Part shown: positions 25,226-33,876 of the stretch, one piece after another
Position numbering within the stretch: the stretch's first letter is position 1
Layout of the letters: every line of letters starts with the position of its first letter
Assembly: GCA_031292275.1 (NCBI GenBank)
Contig: JARLHL010000101.1
Span: 1 to 52,118, forward strand
DNA from: Desulfocapsaceae bacterium
GTDB taxonomy: Bacteria > Desulfobacterota > Desulfobulbia > Desulfobulbales > Desulfocapsaceae
Direction of reading: 5' to 3'
Length of the DNA: 52,118 nt
Notes under the pieces: model-generated
What the model saw: the letters and a program-made list of their open reading frames with translations, nothing else
What the model was told of the DNA's origin: nothing
The model's database searches: none
Translations under genes and position numbers: made by a program

Positions 25226-26680
25226 TTAACTCCAGCGATATTTCTTTGCCGACTGATAAAGAAATCCAAGTAAAGGGCTCATGATAATAGTCCAGATTAT
25301 CCCTGAGTAGCCAAGTTCAAGCAAAGTCGATGGGTGAACAAAATGCCGAGCCGCAAAACTTGCAATGAAGGAAACGATAAATATTCCAAGGCTTAAGCCG
25401 CCTGATAAAGCCAGGAAGCGTAGTCGGCTGATCCCCATCTGGGGAATGATGCGCCGTAATGACACAAAGCCGAGGGTTGAAAGTTCAGCGATGCCAAGAG
25501 CGACAACCATCCCGGAAGCGCCATAAAGAGAAGAAGCCCCGAATCCTAGAACAGCCACGAAGCTTACCTGAAGAAACAACGGCATGGCCATGATACGCGC
25601 TGTGTTGGTAAATTGGGGCAAGATCATCGGCAATTGCAGCTGTGCGCTCAGAACCGCAAAAACGCAGAAAATACCGACTACGGCCGGATCATAAAGCTCT
25701 GGTTTTCCAGTCCAGATTTTTAAAACGATATCGGCGATAGGCAAGAGCCCCCCCATACCTGCGGCCGCCAGAACGGCAATGGTTGCTGAGCCCAAGAGAA
25801 AAACACGACGCATCCTTTGAGCATGTTCGGGACCAAGAAGCCGGGAGATTTCAATGCCGTTGGAACGGGCAAATGAACTGCAGAACTGGCGGACTACTCC
25901 GGTCAGCGTACGAGAAGTGGTGAAGGTGGCCAGGCTGGCCGGGGGAAGATTCGGGATAAGGCCAAGTAAAATGATGGGCAGTTGTATGATCGCGACACTG
26001 GCCGCCGAATAACTGAAATTTGTCAAACTTCCAGTAATAATTTCTTTTAGTTCATGGGTATTTACTTTGCGCGGCTTCAGTTTCAATTCCGGAGCATAAC
26101 GATGAAGCGTCAGCAGGAGAGGGATGATGCCGAAAGTCACTGTGGTGGCCACCTGCGTCATGGCAAGAGCCAGAACCTTTCCGTAAAAAAGGCTGACACA
26201 GACAAGGGCAACTGTTTGCAGCAGTCTATAAAATATAAATAAGACAAGTTCGCCGACTTGGCTTGTTCGCGCTGTAAGAATATAAGAAAGCCATGAACGT
26301 AACATTTCAAGAGGGCTATTAAAAAATAGGATTGCCAAAGCAACCACTCGCGTTGTCTGCGCAAAAAAACCACATGAAAATGAAAACATGGTAAATAGGG
26401 CAAAGAGTATCCACCAAAAGCTAAGGCCCATCCTGACAACGTTTTCGGCTGTATCTGGCTTGCCCAAGCCATAAGCGATGCGAGCCGTATTGGAAACATA
26501 AAAGATCAAGCCGAAATCAAATAATTGACAGATGGCAGCCGCGGCATTGATAAATACCCAATCCTCATACCCTTGAATACCTAGATAATGCAGGTAAATA
26601 GGAACAATGGCGATCTGCTCCACCAATAAAACGACAATCTGCGCGCCATTTAGGGCATATATTTTCTTAAGGGGATTCAT
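25226..26680 (-). CDS. Wzx-like polysaccharide flippase
   Basis: 484 residues with about twelve or more hydrophobic helices spread over the whole length and short connecting loops. It opens with MNPLKKIYALNGAQIVVLLVEQIAIVPIYLHYLG, typical of the MATE/MOP-type oligosaccharide flippases in which the first helix carries the substrate path. Wzx proteins move lipid-linked repeat units from the cytoplasmic to the periplasmic face of the inner membrane. It is the last gene of the polysaccharide series, 42 nt after a glycosyltransferase. The sequence family is divergent, so the assignment rests on topology and context. Confidence 0.82.
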   Translation of the reverse strand: MNPLKKIYALNGAQIVVLLVEQIAIVPIYLHYLGIQGYEDWVFINAAAAICQLFDFGLIFYVSNTARIAYGLGKPDTAENVVRMGLSFWWILFALFTMFSFSCGFFAQTTRVVALAILFFNSPLEMLRSWLSYILTARTSQVGELVLFIFYRLLQTVALVCVSLFYGKVLALAMTQVATTVTFGIIPLLLTLHRYAPELKLKPRKVNTHELKEIITGSLTNFSYSAASVAIIQLPIILLGLIPNLPPASLATFTTSRTLTGVVRQFCSSFARSNGIEISRLLGPEHAQRMRRVFLLGSATIAVLAAAGMGGLLPIADIVLKIWTGKPELYDPAVVGIFCVFAVLSAQLQLPMILPQFTNTARIMAMPLFLQVSFVAVLGFGASSLYGASGMVVALGIAELSTLGFVSLRRIIPQMGISRLRFLALSGGLSLGIFIVSFIASFAARHFVHPSTLLELGYSGIIWTIIMSPLLGFLYQSAKKYRWS

Positions 26681-26722
26681 ATAAGCCCTGATTGTTTGTA
26701 ACTTTGCGTAATATAGTGAGAA

Positions 26723-27886
26723 CTATTTTTTTGAGAGAATAGTTTTTATCCCATACAAAATCTGCGCTGCCGCAGCATCTGGACTGAAATTCTTTATATG
26801 GTCAATGCAGATTCGCGCAGACTGTTGTATATCAGAGAAATGCTCAGGAGTTGCCAACATCTTTGCCGTCAAATCATGAACATCGTCAACCTTGTGCATG
26901 AATCCCGTTTTTCCTTCGATCACCAATTCAGGTATACAGCCACAACGCTCGCTGACTATAACGGGGCAGCCATAGGAAAGGGCCTCGTTGATGACCAGTC
27001 CCCATGGCTCACTACGGCTGGGTAGAACAAAACAGGTTGCGCGTGAATACTCTTGAAAAAGGTCTGTGCCGCGTTTGCTTCCTACAAATCTAACGGCATC
27101 GCCCAAATTAAGTTGTAGTGCCAGTCCCTCCAGTATCTCACGTTCCGGCCCATCACCGACAATGATAAGCGATGCGGATGGCTTTTGGGCCTTCACTTGT
27201 GCATAAGCATGCAGTAGAGTGTCCAGCCCTTTTTCAGGCGATAACCGGCCTATGTAAAGATAACGTGGGGCATCCGGTTTTCCTGCCTTTGCAAGTCGAT
27301 CAGCTAATGCTTGATTGGGACAGTAATCAAGGGGAAGTGCGGCCGCCTGACAGCGGGTATAGACTTTTTTGGGGTCAACTCCAAAATGGACAACGTACTC
27401 TTTGCTACGGGAACCATAGCCAAAAATGCCATCGACAGACGTAAAGATGACGCGTTTTAGCAAATCCTTGAAAAAGGTTTGTTTGTTGTCATGGATTGTC
27501 GAATCACAGAAAAGAGCGGCCTTTTTGCCCTTCAGCTTAATCAGAAAAAGCTGCACCCAGTATTCGATTTTCTCATAGCCCGTGAGCAGAATCATGTCGG
27601 CATCGGATTTGAGTATACGCAGAATGAGCATCGTGGTTCGCCTTATAAGGCTTACGTTGTCCAGAGAGCCTTTGAAAATAAGATCAAAAGGATAGCGATG
27701 ATGAGCGAGATCTATACCCGCCAAGTCAACGCGGTTGCCCGCTGTTTCAGCGATTTGAATAAACCGAATGTCGAATTCGTCTTTGTTGTTCAATTTGTGT
27801 ACAGCAGAGAACACCTCACCCTTATATTTTGACCAAAGGATATTGTGCCAGATATCAACGCGCGGAAGCTTTTTGCCGGAAGTCAT
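26723..27886 (-). CDS. GT4 glycosyltransferase
   Basis: 387 residues with a GT-B fold. The donor-binding half is unmistakable: YLYIGRLSPEKGLDTLLHAY, SLIIVGDGPEREILE, then the E-x7-E region RSEPWGLVINEALSYGCPVIVSE. No signal or membrane helix, so it works at the cytoplasmic face, adding a sugar to the lipid-linked repeat. It starts 6 nt after the acetyltransferase gene; no good Shine-Dalgarno is visible, so translation may depend on coupling. Sugar specificity cannot be read from the sequence. Confidence 0.9.
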   Translation of the reverse strand: MTSGKKLPRVDIWHNILWSKYKGEVFSAVHKLNNKDEFDIRFIQIAETAGNRVDLAGIDLAHHRYPFDLIFKGSLDNVSLIRRTTMLILRILKSDADMILLTGYEKIEYWVQLFLIKLKGKKAALFCDSTIHDNKQTFFKDLLKRVIFTSVDGIFGYGSRSKEYVVHFGVDPKKVYTRCQAAALPLDYCPNQALADRLAKAGKPDAPRYLYIGRLSPEKGLDTLLHAYAQVKAQKPSASLIIVGDGPEREILEGLALQLNLGDAVRFVGSKRGTDLFQEYSRATCFVLPSRSEPWGLVINEALSYGCPVIVSERCGCIPELVIEGKTGFMHKVDDVHDLTAKMLATPEHFSDIQQSARICIDHIKNFSPDAAAAQILYGIKTILSKK

Positions 27887-27892
27887 TGTGTT

Positions 27893-28474
27893 TTAAGCCA
27901 TAATGGAGGAAGAGTTGTCAGAACGTTCTTTTATCGGCTTTGCCGGATGCCCAGCGCAAATCATTGCCGAGGGCATATTTTGCAGGACCACACTTCTTGC
28001 AGCAATAAGAGCTCCTGTTCCTATCGTTACGCCTGGGGCTATAAAACAGCCGGCGGCAATCCAGACCTGATCCTTGATATGGATTGGCTTGGCTACGAGT
28101 GGAAAGTCGATCTTGGAATAATCGTGCGTTCCGGCACAAAGATAGACATGCTGTGAGATAACGGCGTCGTTTCCTATCTCTATAGGGCCGAGGCTGTAAA
28201 GCTCGGCATGATCGCCGATCCAACTCCGTGCCCCGATTGTAACCTTCCACGGATAGGTTACCTTGGCTGTTGGCCGTATCAAAACGCCTTCGCCGACCTT
28301 GGCACCAAACAGCCGCCACCAGAACCTCCGCCAGCCGAACATGAACTGGGGCGAGAGGCGGATCAGCCAATCCTGCACAAGCCACCACAGCTGAACTGTA
28401 ATAGCCGAGCGTCCTCGAAACGATGGGGCTACCTGGAAACGGGAGAGGTCTATATATTGTGTATTTGTTTCCAT
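27893..28474 (-). CDS. wcaF: WcaF-type acetyltransferase of polysaccharide synthesis
   Basis: 193 residues forming a left-handed beta helix of hexapeptide repeats (VTIGARSWIGDHAELYSLGPIEIG, then ISQHVYLCAGTHDY, IHIKDQVWIAAGCFIAPGVTIGTGALIAARSVV). The catalytic His is the one in GTHDY. This set matches the WcaF branch of maltose/galactoside-type O-acetyltransferases used in colanic acid and related polymers. Acetyl-CoA donates an acetyl group to a sugar of the repeat unit. The gene is packed between two glycosyltransferases with 5- and 6-nt gaps. Confidence 0.9.
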   Translation of the reverse strand: METNTQYIDLSRFQVAPSFRGRSAITVQLWWLVQDWLIRLSPQFMFGWRRFWWRLFGAKVGEGVLIRPTAKVTYPWKVTIGARSWIGDHAELYSLGPIEIGNDAVISQHVYLCAGTHDYSKIDFPLVAKPIHIKDQVWIAAGCFIAPGVTIGTGALIAARSVVLQNMPSAMICAGHPAKPIKERSDNSSSIMA

Positions 28475-28479
28475 GCCGT

Positions 28480-29601
28480 TTAGCCTCGATTAGGAGATGG
28501 TTGTACAGCAAGAGGCTGAAGATCGAACAGCATTGCCATTCTTTGTTTTGCCTGAGCGCGATCATCGAGAAAAGCTGCCTTTGTCTCAAGTTTTAGTTCT
28601 TGTAAAGCCATTGGGGAGGCCATATACGTCTTTAACCGGTCAAGTGCAAAAGCGATGAAATCACCATCTCGTTCGAGAGTCGCGCCGCACGCGCCGATTT
28701 GCCCCCTGATGCAACCTCGATCATAGGAGAGAACGGGAACGCCGTGCGCCATTGCCTCGAAGATCACTGTGGGCTGAGCTTCATTCGCATACCGTGTAGG
28801 AAAAACAAAAACGTCAATGGAATTAAAAAAATCAGCCTTATCTTTGCCATATACTGGGCCGCGATAGTCCAGCTTTTCCCCCAGTTTCTGCTTAGCGGCA
28901 ATGATTATATTTCGATCATAGTTAGAGACGGGAGGCCCAGCCAAAACACCCATAATGCTCAGGCCTTCAGAGGCCGCGCCCCGCAAAACTTCTAAAAATA
29001 GCCCCAGCCCTTTTTCGTTGTTAAGATTGCTGAGAAGACCAATCGCAAGCGGCTTTCCCGTTTTCCATATGCGTGGCATAACGTGAACGGCATCAACAAA
29101 TGCACTATTTGAAACGACAAGACTTTTAATAGGTCGACGATAACGACATGCAAAATACTGTGCCATTACGGGACATAGAAAAATATGGACCGCGCGTTTA
29201 CCCAGCACACGCAACAGACACGCCATCAAGACTTTGGAATCCTCAATATATGCGAAACTATGGTGGTGAATATATATTGGAAAACCGAGAGCGCGAGCCG
29301 TAGTACAAAGCATGGTGGTATAAACAAGGCCAAGCCCACCTTCACAAGCTACATAAAAACGGCGATTATTATTAAAGCTCTTGCAAAACAATGTCCAAAT
29401 GCCCTTAAGGGTTAGAATTAAACGGTAAAGGTGATATAACACACTGTTATTCGGAATGTGTGAAGCAATGTCAATAACGGTCAAATTATTATTGACATGC
29501 AACGTCTTGGTCACTTCTTGCGTAATATAAGTAAATCCATTCAATGGCGGGGGAAACTGCCCTGCAATGATGACGAAGGATAATGAGGCTTCAGATTTCA
29601 T
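28480..29601 (-). CDS. GT4 glycosyltransferase
   Basis: 373 residues, GT-B fold. The N-terminal acceptor domain starts FVIIAGQFPPPLNGFTYITQEV, where the PPPxxG loop is typical of GT4 enzymes; the C-terminal half has IGLLSNLNNEKGLGLFLEVL and the nucleotide-sugar-binding stretch FVFPTRYANEAQPTVIFEAMAHGVPVLS. Cytoplasmic, probably membrane-associated through its hydrophobic N-terminal part. Base composition is more AT-rich than the T2SS genes. It lies 94 nt after the polymerase gene and 5 nt before wcaF. Confidence 0.88.
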   Translation of the reverse strand: MKSEASLSFVIIAGQFPPPLNGFTYITQEVTKTLHVNNNLTVIDIASHIPNNSVLYHLYRLILTLKGIWTLFCKSFNNNRRFYVACEGGLGLVYTTMLCTTARALGFPIYIHHHSFAYIEDSKVLMACLLRVLGKRAVHIFLCPVMAQYFACRYRRPIKSLVVSNSAFVDAVHVMPRIWKTGKPLAIGLLSNLNNEKGLGLFLEVLRGAASEGLSIMGVLAGPPVSNYDRNIIIAAKQKLGEKLDYRGPVYGKDKADFFNSIDVFVFPTRYANEAQPTVIFEAMAHGVPVLSYDRGCIRGQIGACGATLERDGDFIAFALDRLKTYMASPMALQELKLETKAAFLDDRAQAKQRMAMLFDLQPLAVQPSPNRG

Positions 29602-29695
29602 GTGATATATTTTCAGTTGTCGTTTTTGTAGAATCGCGAAATATAATGTGCTCCTGCATAATTTTTGGCTATTGCGAGATATGGAACATATCTCA

Positions 29696-31033
29696 TTATC
29701 GGTGGAAAAAATTAGGCGGCAGCATTGGTTGAAAATCAGAGTCTATTTTTGTGTCAGGTGTAAAGTATGAAGTGTTTTTATTTGGCCAACTATATGTTAT
29801 AACAGTAAAAGCAAAGACTAACCATGCGAAATGCAATGCATTACGAAGAGGGTAAGCTAATAAATGGTAAATGGAGAACATAATCAGGAAGTTGCATAAG
29901 ATATACGACATGACATTTTTAGTCTGAATTCCTAAATGAGCCCGGATTATTACAAAATAAATGAAAATCATAGCGCAAAAATAGGGCCAGCCAAAAAGGT
30001 GTATTTCAGCGAGACCAGGTAACGGTACATACAAGTGAAGGCGAACTTGGTTCGTTTGTTTGATAGAATCGTAATTGTCTATTGCCGAAGGCAGAGGAGA
30101 GAAACAAAGTAATTTATAGAGTTCGTCAAAGTTGTTGGTCAACTGCAGACCTTCCGCGGTTTCAAAAATTCCCTCATTTACATTTAAGAGTATAGTATTT
30201 AAAGAATTCTTTAAATCGCCATTAAATACTCGCACCATTGTTAATGGTATAGAAGAAAAACCCTGTACATTTAAAGAACGTCCCATGAGTGCTGAAGATA
30301 TATCAATGATACAGACTAAAATTATCAGAGGTATCATAAAAAATTTACATCTATTAGTATTTAAAAATGCAAATAGTCCAATAATAACAGGAACCACCAC
30401 AGTACCTCTTGAATGAATTCCAAGAAATAGAAAATAATAAAATAAAGCAATGGAAAAGAAGATTGTGCGGACAAGAAAGTTGGAATTTTTTGAAAAAAGA
30501 AATCCGAATGTCGATATAAAAAGAAAGAAGATGGCTGTTTTGATTATGATGGAGGGTATGATATTGCCTAAAACTGCGACTACTTCATCATCACTAATGG
30601 GAGATAGATAGTTAGGATGAAACCAAAGTTTGCGCCAATCAGTTACAAGAAGGAATAATCCAAATTGAATTAAAAGAAAAATGAGAAGAAGGAGAGTTGT
30701 CCGTCTATTAGGTGCAAAATTCTTTATATAGTTTCCTATAGCATTTCCCACTCTGCCGGATTCGATTTTTTTTGAAAAACGAATACTGGTAAGATAACAA
30801 AAAGTTGCCAGAGAAGAATAAAGAAATTGTGTATAATCATATTGTCTGGTTAATCCTCCTAAGTGTACGATATCATACAAAGAGCAGGTCATAACACCAT
30901 CGTGGGTTAGCAAAAAAACTACTTGTGATACAAACAGAATAATGATTATTCCAGTAGGGAACGGCAATAAGGACATTTTCCAAAAAGAAACAACAAGTAA
31001 AAAAAACGTTAGGGATATATATAGGTAGTCCAT
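29696..31033 (-). CDS. Wzy-like O-antigen/exopolysaccharide polymerase
   Basis: 445 residues with ten or more membrane helices. A large periplasmic loop after about residue 250 (SSALMGRSLNVQGFSSIPLTMV...) and the motif GIHSRGTVVVPVIIGLF, with its conserved Arg, are usual in Wzy/EpsG polymerases. Wzy joins flipped repeat units in the periplasm. The gene is strikingly AT-rich with many Ile/Phe/Asn codons, unlike the flanking GC-richer genes, which is common for polymerases and suggests recent exchange of the repeat-unit genes. Function assigned from topology and neighbours. Confidence 0.75.
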   Translation of the reverse strand: MDYLYISLTFFLLVVSFWKMSLLPFPTGIIIILFVSQVVFLLTHDGVMTCSLYDIVHLGGLTRQYDYTQFLYSSLATFCYLTSIRFSKKIESGRVGNAIGNYIKNFAPNRRTTLLLLIFLLIQFGLFLLVTDWRKLWFHPNYLSPISDDEVVAVLGNIIPSIIIKTAIFFLFISTFGFLFSKNSNFLVRTIFFSIALFYYFLFLGIHSRGTVVVPVIIGLFAFLNTNRCKFFMIPLIILVCIIDISSALMGRSLNVQGFSSIPLTMVRVFNGDLKNSLNTILLNVNEGIFETAEGLQLTNNFDELYKLLCFSPLPSAIDNYDSIKQTNQVRLHLYVPLPGLAEIHLFGWPYFCAMIFIYFVIIRAHLGIQTKNVMSYILCNFLIMFSIYHLLAYPLRNALHFAWLVFAFTVITYSWPNKNTSYFTPDTKIDSDFQPMLPPNFFHR

Positions 31034-31195
31034 ATGATTGGCAATCCTTTATATGCTGATCAGAAGCCCCAATTAAAGGAACTTTGGAAGCAACTATCTT
31101 GCGAAGTCGATTCTGAAAAAAAACCAATTTTCAATTACTGCATCCAGGAGTCGTCGGATTGTGATCAAGCGGTCTTTAAAAGGAACCCAGGAACT

Positions 31196-32653
31196 CTAAG
31201 GGGTAATAAACCAATCTGAGACGAAGCCACTCTTCCATGAATCGCTTGGCTCCCATACTTCACTGTTCTTCCCATTGACGACAACATACCCAGAATAAAG
31301 ATTAAAATTGTAAACTTTTGGGTGCTCATCAATATTACGTCCAGATATTTTGGCTAATATTTTGTTGTCGCGATCCAGTTCGAATAATTGCGAACCTGAC
31401 TCAAAAGGAATGTCCGTTGTATGAATTCCTGCGGGCATATAGGTTTTAGTGGTTTTGGAGCCTGTTTTTACAACAAGCTCTGCTGGTTCCGTTAATGCTG
31501 TCGTTATGTAAATCACATCACTCATGAGTCCCCATTTTTGCTCTTCTGGTACGCGCCCCAAAGGGCAAGCAGAGCTGTCATCAGACGCCACCGCTTCATT
31601 TCTGTGCGTTCTATAAAAATAAAAAAAGGCATCTTTAGTAATTATCGGAACCATGTCAGTTTTGTACCATGATATATAGTACTTTAATAATTCATAGTAG
31701 CCCAAATGTGGGAAGGTCTCAATTTTGGGGTACTTTGTTAAGGGAATTCGGGTTGGTTGTACATAGGTTGATTCAGAATAATCATCCCAAGTTATAAGGG
31801 TAATCATTTCAGGTCGTTGCTTATATATGGCGGATTTCCAGAAATTTTCCATTCCCCGTCCTCCTTGATATTCATAATATGGCCGCTCCCCCTTGCATGT
31901 TAACCAATAATATGGTTGATATGGTGCAATGAAATATTTCTGGTTATCGTGCAGGGCTTTTGCTTCATTTTCTTCGGTTTCAAGCCCTGACCATTTCTGA
32001 TGTCCCCCATTTGGATCTGCTTGATAAAAGGGAACGCCTTTAGGAGGGGAAAAAAGAAGTAATCCATCTACAGAAGGATGTTTTTGGATAAGTTTAACCC
32101 AATTTTCATAAGTTGGCGGAATTGTGTTAGGTGAATCTCTATCAATATATGGGATGAAAGTTATTGGATGCCCAGCTATTTTTAATGGTTTTATTACCTT
32201 TTCATTCCACCATCTGTCATCTATGTCCCGCTGTTGTCCACCGTATGTGGATAAGACAGGCCTGTTGTTATATTTCAAGTAATGAGGATTATTGTAATTA
32301 TTGATGATTAATTCCAGTATATTCTCGGCTGTAAACTTCTCAGCCCCTAAATCTAAGACTAAAAAGAATTTAAAATTTTGCGCACCTATCGAATCCGCAG
32401 CTTTAGAAAAATTGGATATAAGTTCCAGAGCATGCCCATAAGTGTACGCTTCAAGAGCGAAGCCATCGAGTCCCATTTCAATAGCAGCTCGCATATCATT
32501 TTTTCTCATTTCTTCAGCATTCTCATCAAATGAATAGTTCATAGGGACAAATTTCCAGGCCACGACACGTCTACGGTTATCTTCCGACCAAGAGTGGGAG
32601 GGGAAGAGTAAACTAGCAATGAGGACTGCAATAACAAAACGAATACTGGCCAT
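31196..32653 (-). CDS. Secreted GH71-family alpha-1,3-glucanase-like protein
   Basis: 485 residues with a signal peptide (FVIAVLIASLLFPSHSWS). The mature part resembles glycoside hydrolase family 71: VVAWKFVPMNYSFD, IEMGLDGFALEAYTYG, FKFFLVLDLGAEKFTAENILELI, YNNRPVLSTYGGQQRD and a late LITWDDYSEST. Acidic residues in LVLDLG and in the WDDY motif fall where GH71 keeps its active-site aspartates and glutamates, but I cannot confirm the catalytic pair. The family hydrolyses alpha-1,3-glucan (mutan). A polysaccharide locus with a depolymerase often uses it to trim chains or allow dispersal. AT-rich. Separated by 44 nt from the preceding gene. Confidence 0.72.
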   Translation of the reverse strand: MASIRFVIAVLIASLLFPSHSWSEDNRRRVVAWKFVPMNYSFDENAEEMRKNDMRAAIEMGLDGFALEAYTYGHALELISNFSKAADSIGAQNFKFFLVLDLGAEKFTAENILELIINNYNNPHYLKYNNRPVLSTYGGQQRDIDDRWWNEKVIKPLKIAGHPITFIPYIDRDSPNTIPPTYENWVKLIQKHPSVDGLLLFSPPKGVPFYQADPNGGHQKWSGLETEENEAKALHDNQKYFIAPYQPYYWLTCKGERPYYEYQGGRGMENFWKSAIYKQRPEMITLITWDDYSESTYVQPTRIPLTKYPKIETFPHLGYYELLKYYISWYKTDMVPIITKDAFFYFYRTHRNEAVASDDSSACPLGRVPEEQKWGLMSDVIYITTALTEPAELVVKTGSKTTKTYMPAGIHTTDIPFESGSQLFELDRDNKILAKISGRNIDEHPKVYNFNLYSGYVVVNGKNSEVWEPSDSWKSGFVSDWFITP

Positions 32654-32697
32654 TTACATCACCTGTATTTAGATATTTATTCAATGGATAAATATCA

Positions 32698-33663
32698 TCA
32701 CCAATAACAAGCATTTTCTATTTTAGCTACAGCCACTGGCTTTTCATCTCCTTCAGGCCTTGTCCAACCGCTATTGAAAAATTTGGCATATTCAGGTCTA
32801 GATTCCCATCTTTTCCCAATAATACCGAACAATAATTGCAAAGCCCCACCCATGTGAACACAAAGTTTCCCTTGGTTTTTGGCATGGACCGCGAGTGGCA
32901 ACGAAAAAGCACCTGCACCAATCAAAACGACATCGTATTCAAGTGAGTCCATTTCCGTTTTTAAAGAATCAAGCGCAGAGGCCCAGTTTTGATGGACTGG
33001 TGCTACGATACCTGCGCTTAAAGGGGCGCGAATTGTCAGCAGTTCAAAAGCAGGAAGCACATTTGGGTCATCCCATAACTCTGATCTTTTGATATATTGT
33101 TTGCGGATGGTGGTTGCGAAAGGAGAAATAACCAAGACACGTAAGCCTTGCAATGCTGATGTCCATGGATTTTTAGAAAGAAAAGGCTCAAGCGTATTCA
33201 TTTCGAATAATGTTGCATCCGGACAATATGCATGAATAATTCGGGCCTCGCCAGCAACATCCCATACGGCTAATGCATCACATTGTTTAACAGCATCAAG
33301 GTATATTGAAGCAAACTGATCAAAAGCCTCATTAGTTTTGGGAAAAACTCCTGCATTTATGTATAGCGTTTCTGCGACATATGAAGAATAGCCACTGCAG
33401 TTGTTTACCCCTCTGTTTGCTTTCACTCGCTTTAGATATGCGCGTACTCCTCTTAACTCAACACTTCCCATTTTCCCAACGCATAACGATTTGTTATTTT
33501 CAATGGCATCAATTAATAAAAAGGAAATATCGACTAATTTCCCGCTTGCCAGCAATCTGCGTTCAATTCGCCAGTATGCTTGCCGTATAACCCAAATCGC
33601 TTTATGTAATAATGGGGCCGAACGAAAGGCTTTTATCCCTATGGCTAAAAAAGATGGCCTCAT
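32698..33663 (-). CDS. Hypothetical GT-D-like (DUF1792-like) protein of the polysaccharide locus
   Basis: 321 residues from ATG at 33663, preceded by AGAGGAAC; the longer frame to 33765 reads through this site. The first part has SLCVGKMGSVELRGVRAYLKR, comparable to the GRFGDGE-type sugar-nucleotide loop of GT-D glycosyltransferases. The second part has DVVLIGAGAFSLPLAVHAKNQGKLCVHMGGALQLLFGIIGKRW, a Rossmann-like element found in uncharacterised polysaccharide-cluster proteins. No membrane segments beyond a weak N-terminal patch. Likely the first gene of the series running to 25226, though a 213-nt gap separates it from the exosortase. Specific activity unknown. Confidence 0.6.
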   Translation of the reverse strand: MRPSFLAIGIKAFRSAPLLHKAIWVIRQAYWRIERRLLASGKLVDISFLLIDAIENNKSLCVGKMGSVELRGVRAYLKRVKANRGVNNCSGYSSYVAETLYINAGVFPKTNEAFDQFASIYLDAVKQCDALAVWDVAGEARIIHAYCPDATLFEMNTLEPFLSKNPWTSALQGLRVLVISPFATTIRKQYIKRSELWDDPNVLPAFELLTIRAPLSAGIVAPVHQNWASALDSLKTEMDSLEYDVVLIGAGAFSLPLAVHAKNQGKLCVHMGGALQLLFGIIGKRWESRPEYAKFFNSGWTRPEGDEKPVAVAKIENACYW

Positions 33664-33876
33664 TGTTCCTCTCTTGTTTGAAATATAAAGTGACTCAATA
33701 CAGTGCTCAGCCACATGGACTTGACAACACAGGCCTGTGCCAGGAAGTCTGTAAAATAATTGCAATATTTTATTATAAAACAGGGCGTTACATTAAATCT
33801 CCAACGTAAAATTTCTGGCTGAGTATTCTTTAAGAGTCGCAAAATATAAAAAAGGAGGTTTGGTTCTTGGAATGTA

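Noticed and set aside
33853-33861. Perfect AAGGAGGT-like site on the plus strand
   Set aside because: The ATG after it is followed at once by a stop codon, so there is no gene.
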